From NCBI GenBank assembly GCA_030751155.1, contig JASMGS010000021.1, positions 1 to 39,848 of the forward strand: a DNA stretch of 39,848 nucleotides, in the 5' to 3' direction. Positions 6,966 to 15,272 of the stretch are shown here, in pieces. Source of the DNA: Candidatus Nitrosopelagicus sp. Lineage in GTDB: Archaea; Thermoproteota; Nitrososphaeria; Nitrososphaerales; Nitrosopumilaceae. Every line of letters begins with the position of its first letter. Position 1 is the stretch's first letter. The translations under genes were made by a program, and so were the position numbers. The notes below the pieces were generated by a model. That model had not been told where the DNA came from and did no database searches. It was given only the letters and a program-made list of their open reading frames with translations.

Positions 6966-7988
6966 CTACAAGTCACCATTGTTCACATTTAAAACAGCAT
7001 TGTAAAAAATTCCATCCAAATTGTAACCATCTCTTCCAAGATATCCCAAAGAATCAGCACGTTCCGCAAATATTATTACAGAATTTTTAATTGGATCCGA
7101 CGTGATTGTTATATTTGAAAAAGATTCATCGATAATTTTTGTTGGTAATGATTTACCCATATAATCCATCAAAAAATTACTGAAGAGTGATTTTGATTTA
7201 TTTGGGTTTGAATTTATCCATGTCACAGTTTTTTCATGTGATTCCACCCACTTTTGAACAGTTTCAGGGTTATTTTCAAGGTATTTTGTTCTAACTATCA
7301 ATAACACGGAAGCAAATTCTTCATTGGGCCATAATTTTTCTTCGTTAAATAATCTAACCCCATCTAATTCTTGTACCAATATTGTAGCCCATGGTTCCGG
7401 AACCCAAGCTCCATCAATATCACCTTTTGCAAACAAAGTATAGATATCAGGATTTGAAATATTCAAAACAAAAACTGTTCCTCCCTTTTCAACTGATTTG
7501 AGACCATGTGACTCTAGATAATACCGAAGAGATACATCCTGACTATTACTTATTTGTGGACTTGCGATGCGTTTTCCATCAAAATTTTCAAGTGATTCTA
7601 ATCCAGAATTTGGTTGTATGATAAAACTTGCTCCACCACTGGCAGCACCTGATAAAATTTTAATGTCTTTACCATCAGATTTTAAAAAACCATTAATGAT
7701 TGGACCTGGTCCAACATAAGCAACATCGATTGAACCTGAAAAGATTGACTCTATTACTTGTGGGCCACTATCAAATAATTTTGTTTCAATTTGTTTCTCT
7801 TCACCAATTCCTTTTTCAAAAATTTTTTCTTCCAATCCAACTATTGGTATGATATGTCCAATACTGGGAAAAAATGCAACTCGGATTTTATCCTCATTGA
7901 TTTGATCAGAATCACTGAAAAAAGTTATAGTTATAGCAATAGCTACAATTACCACAATACCACCCACTGCCATGCCTAAGATTTTCAT
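6966..7988 (-). CDS. NitT/TauT-family ABC substrate-binding protein, membrane-anchored
   Basis: Extracytoplasmic solute receptor of the importer (340 residues). An N-terminal hydrophobic segment (about 5-25) without a lipobox cysteine suggests a membrane anchor or signal sequence. The body has the SsuA/TauA/NrtA-like layout: KIRVAFFPSIGHIIPIVG, then FDSGPQVIESIFSGSIDVAYVGPGPIINGF (about 72-101), and DIDGAWVPEPWATILV (about 190-205). The gene is first in its operon and divergent from argG. A TATA-like ttaaata (minus strand, 8011-8017) lies about 25 bp before the ATG, in keeping with a leaderless mRNA. Confidence 0.9.
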   Translation of the reverse strand: MKILGMAVGGIVVIVAIAITITFFSDSDQINEDKIRVAFFPSIGHIIPIVGLEEKIFEKGIGEEKQIETKLFDSGPQVIESIFSGSIDVAYVGPGPIINGFLKSDGKDIKILSGAASGGASFIIQPNSGLESLENFDGKRIASPQISNSQDVSLRYYLESHGLKSVEKGGTVFVLNISNPDIYTLFAKGDIDGAWVPEPWATILVQELDGVRLFNEEKLWPNEEFASVLLIVRTKYLENNPETVQKWVESHEKTVTWINSNPNKSKSLFSNFLMDYMGKSLPTKIIDESFSNITITSDPIKNSVIIFAERADSLGYLGRDGYNLDGIFYNAVLNVNNGDL

Positions 7989-8010
7989 AAAACAGCGTTA
8001 TAATTCAGGG

Positions 8011-8017
8011 TTAAATA
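8011..8017 (-). promoter_or_regulatory. TATA-like box of the ABC transporter operon
   Basis: TATTTAA on the minus strand, 23-29 bp before the ATG of the substrate-binding protein. The spacing fits an archaeal core promoter with a leaderless transcript. Confidence 0.45.
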
Positions 8018-8030
8018 GTAAGCGGATTTT

Positions 8031-8040
8031 AGCTCGAGCT
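8031..8040. promoter_or_regulatory. 10-bp perfect palindrome between divergent promoters
   Basis: agctcgagct is its own reverse complement and lies between the TATA-like boxes of the ABC operon (minus) and argG (plus). It is a candidate operator that could affect both; no regulator can be assigned. Confidence 0.3.
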
Positions 8041-8080
8041 ATGCGGTAATTTGTAAAATATAACGAAAGATAAGAGATAA

Positions 8081-9295
8081 ATGCAAAACATATTACTCAA
8101 TTCCCTTATGAAACAAAAAGCTATACTTGCATTTTCAGGAGGTCTTGACACTTCTGTTGTTGTAAAGTATCTTCAAGTGGAACATAACATGGATGTTATA
8201 ACGGTCACAGTAGATGTTGGTCAAGAAGATGATTATCAACAAATTTCTAAAAAAGCAAAAAAACTTGGAGTTGTAAAACATTACAATATTGATGCAAAAA
8301 AAGAATTTGTGACGGATTATATTTTTCCTTCAATTAAAGCGAATGGGTTATACCAAAAAAAATATTGTCTAGCAACTGCACTTGCTCGCCCATTGATTGC
8401 ACAAAAGGTTTTACAAATTGCAAAAAAAGAAAAAGTGACTGCACTTGCACATGGATGCTCAGGTAAAGGTAATGATCAAGTTAGATTTGATTTAACTATG
8501 CGTGCGGGTTCTAATCTACCAATAATTGCACCTATAAGGGATCTTAATTTAGATAGAACAACTGAATTAAAATTTGCAAAAAAACATGGAATAAAAATTG
8601 ATAGTGTTGCAAAAAAATTTAGTATTGATCAGAACTTATGGGGTCGTGCGATTGAAGGTGGAGTATTAGAAAATCCTATCAATGAACCTCCTGATGATGC
8701 ATTTATTTGGATTAAAACAAAGAATCTTCCAAATAAACCTGCTTACATGAAAATTAAATTTGAAAAAGGAATTCCTGTTGCAATAGATGGAAAATCTATG
8801 GGCCCAGTAAAATTAATCGAATATGCTAATAAAAAAGCAGGTTCTCATGGAGTTGGTATCGTTGATCATATTGAGGATCGTGTGGTAGGGATCAAATCAC
8901 GAGAAGTGTATGAAACACCTGCTGCCTTATGCTTGATTGAAGCTCATTCAGATCTGGAAAAAATGGTCCATACAAAACATCAAACTAAATTCAAATCATT
9001 GGTAGATGATGAATGGTCATGGTTAACATACTCTGGTCTATGGGAAGATCCATTAAGAAAAGATCTTGATATGTTTATACAACAAACACAGAAAGCAGTT
9101 TCTGGGACGGTTGTGTTAAAATTATTCAAAGGTAGTATTCGTGTTGTTGGACGTGAATCGAAAAATTCCCTATATAGTCACAAAATTGCCACATATGGAA
9201 AAGGATCAAAGTTTGATCAAAAACTAGCCAAAGGGTTTGTAGAATTGTGGGGAATTCAATCAACAGAAGCTAATAAATTACATAAAAAATCCTGA
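8081..9295 (+). CDS. argG: Argininosuccinate synthase
   Basis: Joins citrulline and aspartate with ATP to form argininosuccinate, the penultimate step of arginine synthesis. The PP-loop SGGLDTS lies at 19-25, followed by YLQVEHNMDVITVTVDVGQ. HGCSGKGNDQVRFD (about 126-139) and the DHIEDRVVGIKSREVYETPA segment are hallmarks of the family. Length is about 400 residues, as expected. The first ATG (8081) gives a nine-residue leader; the ATG at 8108 (MKQKAILAF) is an equally good start and fits better with the TATA-like aaaatata at 8055-8062. lysW1 follows 9 nt after the stop, so argG probably heads the arginine/lysine operon. Confidence 0.95.
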   Translation: MQNILLNSLMKQKAILAFSGGLDTSVVVKYLQVEHNMDVITVTVDVGQEDDYQQISKKAKKLGVVKHYNIDAKKEFVTDYIFPSIKANGLYQKKYCLATALARPLIAQKVLQIAKKEKVTALAHGCSGKGNDQVRFDLTMRAGSNLPIIAPIRDLNLDRTTELKFAKKHGIKIDSVAKKFSIDQNLWGRAIEGGVLENPINEPPDDAFIWIKTKNLPNKPAYMKIKFEKGIPVAIDGKSMGPVKLIEYANKKAGSHGVGIVDHIEDRVVGIKSREVYETPAALCLIEAHSDLEKMVHTKHQTKFKSLVDDEWSWLTYSGLWEDPLRKDLDMFIQQTQKAVSGTVVLKLFKGSIRVVGRESKNSLYSHKIATYGKGSKFDQKLAKGFVELWGIQSTEANKLHKKS

Positions 9296-9304
9296 AAAAA
9301 AATA

Positions 9305-9472
9305 ATGAATTGCCCAGAATGTGACGCAGAATTGAATATCCCTAATGATGCCGCTGTTGGTGAGATTGTTTCATGTAGTGATTGTGGAGCTGACTTTGAG
9401 ATTTCCAAGAAAGATGGTTCCACAGTAGAAATTAAACAAGCAGAGACAGTAGGCGAAGATTGGGGAGAGTGA
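9305..9472 (+). CDS. lysW: Amino-group carrier protein LysW, copy 1 (C-terminus EDWGE)
   Basis: Small acidic carrier to which glutamate or alpha-aminoadipate is attached so that later enzymes can recognise the intermediate. The 55 residues start MNCPECDAELNIPND. Zinc-ribbon cysteines are at 3 and 6 (CPEC) and 24 and 27 (CSDC). The C-terminus is VGEDWGE, the canonical tail; its last Glu side chain is the known attachment site. It lies 9 nt after argG and directly abuts the TTG start of the ligase gene. By context this copy probably serves the arginine branch through ArgX. The second copy in this window (15105-15272) ends in Gln. Confidence 0.94.
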   Translation: MNCPECDAELNIPNDAAVGEIVSCSDCGADFEISKKDGSTVEIKQAETVGEDWGE

Positions 9473-10330
9473 TTGTCAAAAATTTGTATTGTATTTGACC
9501 GTCTTAGGTCAGAAGAAAAGCTTCTTGAAAAACAAGCTATTGATCTTGGGAATGAAACCAAGATGGTCGATGCAAAAATAACTCATTTTGACACAGATAG
9601 TAATAAGCAAAATACAGATTTTGGCGATGTGGTTTTAGAACGTTGTATAAGCTATTACAGAGGACTTCATTTCACTGCTTGTATTGAATTTTTGGACGTT
9701 CCTATAATCAATAAATTTTCTGTTTCAAGTTTATGTGGAAATAAGATGTTAACATCAATCATATTAAAAAAGAATAATATTCCAACACCTAAAACATACT
9801 TTTCTTTTTCCGCTGATGCTGCATTAGAAAACATTGAAAAAATTGGTTACCCATTAATAATAAAACCAGTTGTAGGAAGTTGGGGACGAAGTGTGATACC
9901 ATTAAAAGATAGGGACACAGCTGATGCGATAATTGAACAAAGAGGAATTACAGATGGTCCATTAGATAGAATTTTCTATCTTCAAGAAGTTGTTGATAGA
10001 CCACCAAGAGATATTCGTGTTATAACTGTAAATGATAGGCCAATTGCTGCAATGTATAGAAAATCTTCTGGTGGATTTAAGACTAATGTTGCACTAGGTG
10101 CAGATCCTGAAATATGTGATATCACAAATGAGATAGAAGATCTATGTGCGAAGGCATCAAAAGCAGTAGGCGGAGGTATATTAGGAATAGATTTGATGGA
10201 AGATAAGAAAAGAGGATTAATGGTCCATGAGATTAATAATACTGTTGAATTTAAAGGACTAATCAAAGTTTCAAAAACGAACATACCAAAAGAAATGATC
10301 GAGTTTGCACTAGACTCGGTTAGAAAGTAA
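9473..10330 (+). CDS. argX: LysW ligase, copy 1: probable glutamate-LysW ligase ArgX
   Basis: RimK-like ATP-grasp enzyme that links an amino acid to the C-terminal Glu of LysW. ATP-grasp features: YPLIIKPVVGSWGRSV (about 124-139), LQEVVDRPPRDIRV and the metal-binding end HEINNTVEFKG. The 285 residues are normal. It starts at a TTG that directly follows the lysW1 stop. Compared with copy 2, the substrate-side segment reads KTNVALGADPE rather than KTNTHLGGSAE; copy 2 is closer to the Thermus LysX I remember. With argG upstream, I infer that this copy uses glutamate (arginine branch). The LysX/ArgX split is inference; the family is certain. Confidence 0.85.
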   Translation: MSKICIVFDRLRSEEKLLEKQAIDLGNETKMVDAKITHFDTDSNKQNTDFGDVVLERCISYYRGLHFTACIEFLDVPIINKFSVSSLCGNKMLTSIILKKNNIPTPKTYFSFSADAALENIEKIGYPLIIKPVVGSWGRSVIPLKDRDTADAIIEQRGITDGPLDRIFYLQEVVDRPPRDIRVITVNDRPIAAMYRKSSGGFKTNVALGADPEICDITNEIEDLCAKASKAVGGGILGIDLMEDKKRGLMVHEINNTVEFKGLIKVSKTNIPKEMIEFALDSVRK

Positions 10331-10369
10331 ACCGATTAATAACAATAAATTATAACAAATGCGAAGAGT

Positions 10370-11428
10370 ATGACAATGAAAGTAGGAATAGTAGGAGCAT
10401 CTGGATATGTTGGCGGAGAAGTAGTCCGTCTACTGTTGAGTCACCCTGAAGCTGAGGTTTCTATGGTCACATCAACGAAGCATGTTGGAGAATATCTACA
10501 TAGAATACATCCAAGCCTAAAGGGATTTACTGAACTGACATTTTCAGAGCTTGATTATGATAAAATGTCGGATAAATGTGATCTAGTTTTCACAGCAGTC
10601 CCACATGGAACTGCAACTGATATTGTAAAGGCATTTTATGATAGAGGAATGAAAATTATTGATCTTAGTGCAGATTACAGGCTACATAATCCTGAAGACT
10701 ATACAAAATGGTATGGTTGGGAACATCCACATCCTGATTACTTGGAAAAATCAGTATTTGGTGTTCCAGAACTTCATAGAGATAAAATTAAAAATGCACA
10801 ATTAGTTTCTTGTCCTGGATGTATGGCGGTAACATCTACACTTGCATTATACCCACTGATCAAAAATGATCTCATTGATATAGACCACATAATTGTTGAT
10901 TCAAAAATTGGTTCGTCTGGTGCTGGTGCTGGAGGAACATCTGGTACTCAACATGCAATGAGAGCTGGAGTAATTCGACCTTACAAACCTGCAAAACACC
11001 GTCATACTGGTGAAATAGAACAAGAGCTTAGTGAAGTTGCTGGAAAAAAAATCAAAGTCTCAATGAGTCCACATGCAGTTGATATAGTACGAGGAATTCT
11101 TTGTACAAATCACACATTCTTGAAAAAGGAAGTTAGTGAAAAGGATCTTTGGAAAATTTATCGTGCTCAATTTGGTGAAGAGCAATTCATCAGACTTATT
11201 CGCGATAAAAAAGGTTTGTACAAATTCCCTGATCCAAAGTTTGTGGTCGGTTCAAACTTTTGTGATATTGGTTTTGATCTTGACGAAGATAATAACAGAT
11301 TGATTGCACTTTCTGCATCTGATAATTTGATGAAGGGTGCTGCAGGATCTGCTATTCAAAACATGAACGTAATGTCAGGCTTTGATGAGAAGCAAGGAAT
11401 TATGTATTCCCCATTAACACCAGTATAG
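10370..11428 (+). CDS. lysY: LysW-gamma-glutamyl/aminoadipyl-phosphate reductase LysY (ArgC-like)
   Basis: NADPH-dependent reductase that turns the carrier-bound acyl phosphate into the semialdehyde. The N-terminal nucleotide-binding motif is GIVGASGYVGGEVVRLL (about 6-22), and the catalytic cysteine lies in VSCPGCMAVTSTLAL (about 147-161). GSSGAGAGGTSGTQHAM and HRHTGEIEQE match ArgC/LysY enzymes. The length, 352 residues, is standard. The start could be 10370 or the ATG two codons later. It lies 39 bp after the ligase and 3 nt before lysZ. As a single copy next to two ligases, it probably serves both the lysine and arginine branches. Confidence 0.93.
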   Translation: MTMKVGIVGASGYVGGEVVRLLLSHPEAEVSMVTSTKHVGEYLHRIHPSLKGFTELTFSELDYDKMSDKCDLVFTAVPHGTATDIVKAFYDRGMKIIDLSADYRLHNPEDYTKWYGWEHPHPDYLEKSVFGVPELHRDKIKNAQLVSCPGCMAVTSTLALYPLIKNDLIDIDHIIVDSKIGSSGAGAGGTSGTQHAMRAGVIRPYKPAKHRHTGEIEQELSEVAGKKIKVSMSPHAVDIVRGILCTNHTFLKKEVSEKDLWKIYRAQFGEEQFIRLIRDKKGLYKFPDPKFVVGSNFCDIGFDLDEDNNRLIALSASDNLMKGAAGSAIQNMNVMSGFDEKQGIMYSPLTPV

Positions 11429-11431
11429 TAA

Positions 11432-12235
11432 ATGATTACAATCAAAATTGGGGGTAGTGTAGTTGATGATCTGCACCCTTCAGTCGTAGCTGACATAAAA
11501 AAAGTAGTAGAACAAGAGGGTGTTATACTAGTTCATGGTGGAGGAAAGGAAGTTACAAAAGTTACAGAACAATTAGGTAAGGAACCAAAATTTGTTGTTT
11601 CCCCTGGTGGTGTAAAGAGCAGATATACTGACCTGGAAACTGCAGAGATTTTCACTATGGTAATGTCTGGAAGAATCAATAAAACAATTGTAAGGATGTT
11701 ACAAAAAAATGGAATCAATGCAATTGGTTTATCGGGAATAGATGGAAAAATAATTCAAGCCAACAGAAAGAAAAAACTCATAATTATGAATGAAAAAGGA
11801 AGAAAACAAGCAATTGATGGCGGTTACACAGGTAAAATCACACAGATTAATGCGCCATTGCTAACAACAATTCTTAATCAAGGTTATACACCTGTCATCT
11901 CTCCAATAGCAATTAGTGAAGAAAATGATTTTCTTAATGTCGATGGTGATAGAGCGGCTGCAAATGTTGCAGGTCATGTAAAATCTGATAAGGTTTTGTT
12001 TCTTACAAACGTTGATGGATTATTAATGGATGAGAAATTGGTAGATACTCTAACACTAGCGAAAGCGAAAGAAATTTTGCCTCAAATTGGTTTTGGTATG
12101 GAGAAAAAAATACTTGCTGCAACTGAAGCACTAGAAATGGGTGTAAAAGAGGCATTGATTGCAAATGGGCAAAGGGAAAACCCCATAACCTCGGCGATTC
12201 AACATCATACTTGTACCGTGATAAAAAATGAGTGA
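11432..12235 (+). CDS. lysZ: LysW-aminoadipate/glutamate kinase LysZ (ArgB-like)
   Basis: Amino acid kinase family enzyme that phosphorylates the distal carboxylate of LysW-bound glutamate or aminoadipate. Key motifs: IKIGGSVVDD (about 4-13), LVHGGGKEVTKV (about 33-44), the FLNVDGDRAAANVAGHVKSDKVLFLTNVDGLL block, and the C-terminal GFGMEKKILAATEAL. The 267 residues are standard. It follows lysY by 3 nt and overlaps lysJ by 8 nt, so the order lysY-lysZ-lysJ allows stepwise supply of the carrier-bound intermediates. Confidence 0.93.
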   Translation: MITIKIGGSVVDDLHPSVVADIKKVVEQEGVILVHGGGKEVTKVTEQLGKEPKFVVSPGGVKSRYTDLETAEIFTMVMSGRINKTIVRMLQKNGINAIGLSGIDGKIIQANRKKKLIIMNEKGRKQAIDGGYTGKITQINAPLLTTILNQGYTPVISPIAISEENDFLNVDGDRAAANVAGHVKSDKVLFLTNVDGLLMDEKLVDTLTLAKAKEILPQIGFGMEKKILAATEALEMGVKEALIANGQRENPITSAIQHHTCTVIKNE

Positions 12236-13403
12236 AGATCAATATTTAGGAAATCTTTACCAGAGATTTCCTGTTGTTATTGAAAAAGGATTAGGCTCAC
12301 ATGTATGGGATTCAAACGGTAAAGAATACATTGATTGTATGGGAGGGTATGGTGTTGCACTTGTCGGACATAGAAATGAACGTGTTGTAAATGCAATAAA
12401 ATCTCAAATTGAAAAAATAATTACAGTTCATAGTTCTTTGTACAGTAAAACTAGGGAAGAGTTTTTAGAAAATTTATTCAAAATTGCGCCAAAAGGATTG
12501 ACACAGGTTCATCTAAACAATAGTGGTGCAGAGTCAGTAGAGGCAGCTATAAAATTTGCCAGAAAATTTACGAGTAAAAAAGGTATGATTGCTATGAAAG
12601 GTTCTTACCATGGAAAATCAATGGGAGCGTTATCTCTTACATTTAATCCGAAATACAGAGAATCATTCAAACCGCTTGTTGAGGGTGCAAAATTTTCAGC
12701 ATATGGGGATCTAGATGCGTTGAGAGACAGTGTAGATGAAGATACTGCTTTCATAATCTTAGAACCAATTCAAGGAGAAAGTGGAATTCATGTTCCACCT
12801 GATGGATTCTTACAAGGTGTTAGAAAGATTTGTGATGAAAACGAGATCCTCCTTATATTTGACGAAATCCAATCTGGATTGGGTAGAACGGGACGAATGT
12901 GGGCATCAGAACATTGGGAAACAACACCAGACATAATGTGTTTAGCAAAAGGAATTGCTGGAGGGATTCCTATGGGTGCTACATTAGTAAAATCAGACAT
13001 CTTATCTGTTATGAAAAAAGGAGAACACTCATCAACATTTGGTGGTAATCCCGTATCATGTGCTGCTGGCACTGCAACTATACAAGCGCTTACACAAGAC
13101 AATCTACTAAAGAATGCAGTGATGATGGGTGAAAAACTATTTCAAGGATTAACTGAGATGAAAAGTAAACATAGTATTATCAGGGAAGTGAGAGGGAAAG
13201 GTCTCATGATTGGTGTTGAACTAAAATTTGAAGTGAAGGATATATTATTAGAAGGGATCAAAAATGGACTTTTGCTATTATATTCTGGCAGAAACATTCT
13301 ACGATTTCTTCCTCCTTTGGTTATCTCAGATGAGGATGTTACAAATACACTGCAAATATTAGATAAATTACTAACAAATGAAGAGGGTAGAAAAAATGTA
13401 TAG
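12228..13403 (+). CDS. lysJ: LysW-bound lysine/ornithine aminotransferase LysJ (ArgD-like)
   Basis: Class III PLP aminotransferase that aminates the carrier-bound semialdehyde to LysW-lysine or LysW-ornithine using glutamate. Visible: YIDCMGGYGVALVGH (about 34-48), NNSGAESVEAAIKFAR, GSYHGKSMGALS, the PLP aspartate in LIFDEIQSGLGRTG and the Schiff-base lysine in CLAKGIAGGIPMGA. The 391 residues are normal for the family. The start overlaps lysZ by 8 nt and the stop overlaps the Lrp-type regulator by 8 nt, so it is inside a tightly coupled operon. Confidence 0.93.
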   Translation: MSEDQYLGNLYQRFPVVIEKGLGSHVWDSNGKEYIDCMGGYGVALVGHRNERVVNAIKSQIEKIITVHSSLYSKTREEFLENLFKIAPKGLTQVHLNNSGAESVEAAIKFARKFTSKKGMIAMKGSYHGKSMGALSLTFNPKYRESFKPLVEGAKFSAYGDLDALRDSVDEDTAFIILEPIQGESGIHVPPDGFLQGVRKICDENEILLIFDEIQSGLGRTGRMWASEHWETTPDIMCLAKGIAGGIPMGATLVKSDILSVMKKGEHSSTFGGNPVSCAAGTATIQALTQDNLLKNAVMMGEKLFQGLTEMKSKHSIIREVRGKGLMIGVELKFEVKDILLEGIKNGLLLLYSGRNILRFLPPLVISDEDVTNTLQILDKLLTNEEGRKNV

Positions 13404-13806
13404 GGATGACACCGATGAAAAAATTTTAGGTTTTTTACGTGATGATTCAAGAGAATCATTTGTTGTTATTGGTAAAAAACTAAAACTATCAGAATCTGCC
13501 GTTAGAAGAAGAGTAAAAAATATGGTCAACAATGGTGTCATTGAAAAGTTTACGATAGAAGAACAGAATGCTAGTGCGATTGTTTTGGTATCAGTAGATT
13601 CATCAATTGATACATCGAAGGTTTCTGTAAAATTAACAAAACTGAATGCAGTAAAAACTGTCTATGAAATTACTGGTCAATATGATATCAGTGTGATAAT
13701 TAAGGCTCCAAATATTACTGAGATCAACGCATGTATTGATGATCTAAGAAAAATTCCTGGTGTGATTGATACAAATACAGTTATAATTCTTAGAACTATC
13801 CGATAA
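13396..13806 (+). CDS. lysM: Lrp/AsnC-family regulator, probable LysM
   Basis: One-domain-each Lrp/AsnC regulator. The N-terminal winged helix reads DEKILGFLRDDSRESFVVIGKKLKLSESAVRRRVKNMV, and the C-terminal RAM ligand domain ends ITGQYDISVIIKAPNITEINACIDDLRKIPGV. I chose the ATG at 13396 (MYRDDTDEKIL, 136 residues), which overlaps lysJ by 8 nt; an ATG at 13378 would add six residues. In Sulfolobus the related LysM is a lysine-responsive regulator of the lysW operon. The position here, last in the first operon and just before the lysS promoter, suggests the same job. The lysine ligand is inferred. Confidence 0.85.
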   Translation: MYRDDTDEKILGFLRDDSRESFVVIGKKLKLSESAVRRRVKNMVNNGVIEKFTIEEQNASAIVLVSVDSSIDTSKVSVKLTKLNAVKTVYEITGQYDISVIIKAPNITEINACIDDLRKIPGVIDTNTVIILRTIR

Positions 13807-13887
13807 TCGAAAATCGTATATTTTTTACATATATTACTTAATTCAGTACAAGTATTATCTAATCATGCCGATTTTAGTACGATTATC
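13802..13887. promoter_or_regulatory. Candidate operator with repeated AATCG/CGATT half-sites upstream of lysS
   Basis: The 115-bp gap before lysS contains an 8-bp perfect inverted repeat, gataatcg (13802-13809) and cgattatc (13880-13887). Extra half-sites are aatcg at 13812-13816 and cgatt at 13869-13873; the two cgatt copies are 11 bp apart, one helical turn. The right-hand sites end just before the TATA-like box. This is the arrangement expected for an Lrp-type regulator, and the lysM-like gene ends inside the left arm. Found by eye. Confidence 0.35.
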
Positions 13888-13921
13888 TTTATATTAATCT
13901 ATAATTATAACGAATATAGTT
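13888..13921 (+). promoter_or_regulatory. Core promoter of the lysS operon
   Basis: TATA-like tttatattaa at about 13888-13897 lies about 25-30 bp before the lysS ATG (13922), indicating a leaderless transcript. This marks a second transcription unit inside the lysine/arginine cluster. The same sequence attaatctataattat occurs in the sbds-rpoD promoter region. Confidence 0.5.
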
Positions 13922-15112
13922 ATGAACGATCCGAATCAATATGCAGAGGAATACAATGCTGTAGAGAAAGAACCAAAGCGAATAAGAATATTAGATTCTA
14001 CACTCAGAGAAGGTGAACAACACCCTGGAGTTTCTTTCACAATCAAGCAAAGAATACAGATTGCGTGGATGCTGGATTATTTTGGGGTTGATCAAATTGA
14101 GATTTCCCCTATTATTTCTAATGATCATGCAGATGCAACTAAAACGATCATCAAACAAGGATTAAGTGCTGATATTGTTGCGCATGGTAGAGCGTTAAAA
14201 GAAGATATTGATGTTTCATTAAAATGTGATGCAACTTGGGTTGCTGCATATCTTGGAATTTCTGATATCCATCTAAAAGATAAGTTAAGAATTTCTAGAG
14301 ACGAAGCATTGAACAGGGCAGTAAAAACTGTTGAATATGCTAAATCTCATGGTCTGAAAATAAGGTTCACAGTAGAAGATGGATGTAGGGCTGATCCACA
14401 GTTCCTCATTAAGGTATGTAAAGCAATAGAAGAAGCTGGTGTGGATAGGATTAGTCTTCCTGATACTGTTGGAGTCTTACGACCTATAGGAATGTATAAT
14501 TTTGTTAAAAGAGTTCGTTCTGAGGTGAATGTGCCATTAGATGCACATGTTCACAATGATATTGGGTTTGCACTTGCAAATGCATTCGCCGCATGTGATG
14601 CTGGTGCTGATCAAATACACACAACAATTGATGGTATTGGTGAAAGGACAGGAATTCCATCTCTTGCAGAAACTGCAGTAGCACTTGCATATCTGTATAA
14701 ATCACCAAATGATTTTAGATTAGACATGCTGGTTGATCTTTCAAGGCTAATTGAACAGTATACAACAATAAAACCATATGACTCAAAACCAATTGTTGGG
14801 GAATCAGCTTACAAACATAAGGCTGGAACACATTTAGCTGCAATTTTGAGAAATCCTGCTGCATATGAGTCAATTCCACCAAGAACTGTAGGACAAACAC
14901 GAAAAGTAGTTTTCGGAGAATTAGCTGGAAAAACTGGTGCAGAATACCTCATGTCCATATTAGGATTAGAAAAAAATGTCGAAAATGCAAAAAATGTTGC
15001 AAATGGCTTAAAGAATCTTAGAATGGGTGATCTGATCGAAGTTCCACTTGAAAATAATGTAGAAAGAAAGATTAATGAAGAAAAAATGAGTAAAGGTAGA
15101 AAAAATGACTAA
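13922..15112 (+). CDS. lysS: Homocitrate synthase (LysS-like, DRE-TIM family)
   Basis: Condenses acetyl-CoA with 2-oxoglutarate to homocitrate, the first step of lysine synthesis by the aminoadipate route. The DRE-TIM core is visible: ILDSTLREGEQHPGVSF (about 24-40), VEDGCRADPQFL, LPDTVGVLRP and the metal-binding HVHNDIGFALANAF (about 204-217). The segment GESAYKHKAGTHLAAILRNPAAYE resembles Thermus homocitrate synthase. It has 396 residues and no C-terminal LeuA regulatory domain, arguing against isopropylmalate synthase. Its neighbours lysW2-lysX-lysK support the lysine role. Homoaconitase genes are not in the window. The stop overlaps lysW2 by 8 nt. Confidence 0.87.
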   Translation: MNDPNQYAEEYNAVEKEPKRIRILDSTLREGEQHPGVSFTIKQRIQIAWMLDYFGVDQIEISPIISNDHADATKTIIKQGLSADIVAHGRALKEDIDVSLKCDATWVAAYLGISDIHLKDKLRISRDEALNRAVKTVEYAKSHGLKIRFTVEDGCRADPQFLIKVCKAIEEAGVDRISLPDTVGVLRPIGMYNFVKRVRSEVNVPLDAHVHNDIGFALANAFAACDAGADQIHTTIDGIGERTGIPSLAETAVALAYLYKSPNDFRLDMLVDLSRLIEQYTTIKPYDSKPIVGESAYKHKAGTHLAAILRNPAAYESIPPRTVGQTRKVVFGELAGKTGAEYLMSILGLEKNVENAKNVANGLKNLRMGDLIEVPLENNVERKINEEKMSKGRKND

Positions 15113-15272
15113 CTGTTCTGAATGTGATGCAGATTTGTCAGTACCAAATGACGCAATTGAAGGAGAAATCGTGACATGCGCTGAATGTGGGGCAAGTTTT
15201 GAGCTAGTAAAGGCTCCCAATGGATTTGAGTTAAAACCAGCCCAAACTGTTGGAGAGGACTGGGGACAGTGA
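15105..15272 (+). CDS. lysW: Amino-group carrier protein LysW, copy 2 (C-terminus EDWGQ)
   Basis: Second LysW paralogue, 55 residues like copy 1, starting MTNCSECDADLSVPNDA. Zinc-ribbon cysteines are at 4, 7, 25 and 28 (CSEC, CAEC). The C-terminus is TVGEDWGQ: the last codon is CAG (Gln) where LysW normally has Glu, the residue whose side-chain carboxylate receives the amino acid. All other family features are intact. The ATG overlaps the lysS stop by 8 nt and the TGA overlaps the GTG of the ligase gene by 4 nt, so expression is tightly coupled to the lysine-branch enzymes. It could be deamidated before use, use another attachment chemistry, or not be charged at all. Confidence 0.93.
   Translation: MTNCSECDADLSVPNDAIEGEIVTCAECGASFELVKAPNGFELKPAQTVGEDWGQ

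Noticed and set aside
14505-14900. Antisense frames with His/Gln-rich translations opposite lysS
   Set aside because: They lie wholly inside the strongly conserved homocitrate synthase gene, have biased low-complexity composition and no start context.
15269-15272. The Gln end of LysW2 as a misread frame, with the real stop further on
   Set aside because: TGA follows CAG directly in frame, total length equals LysW1 (55 residues), and the EDWG motif aligns exactly, so the end is correctly placed.
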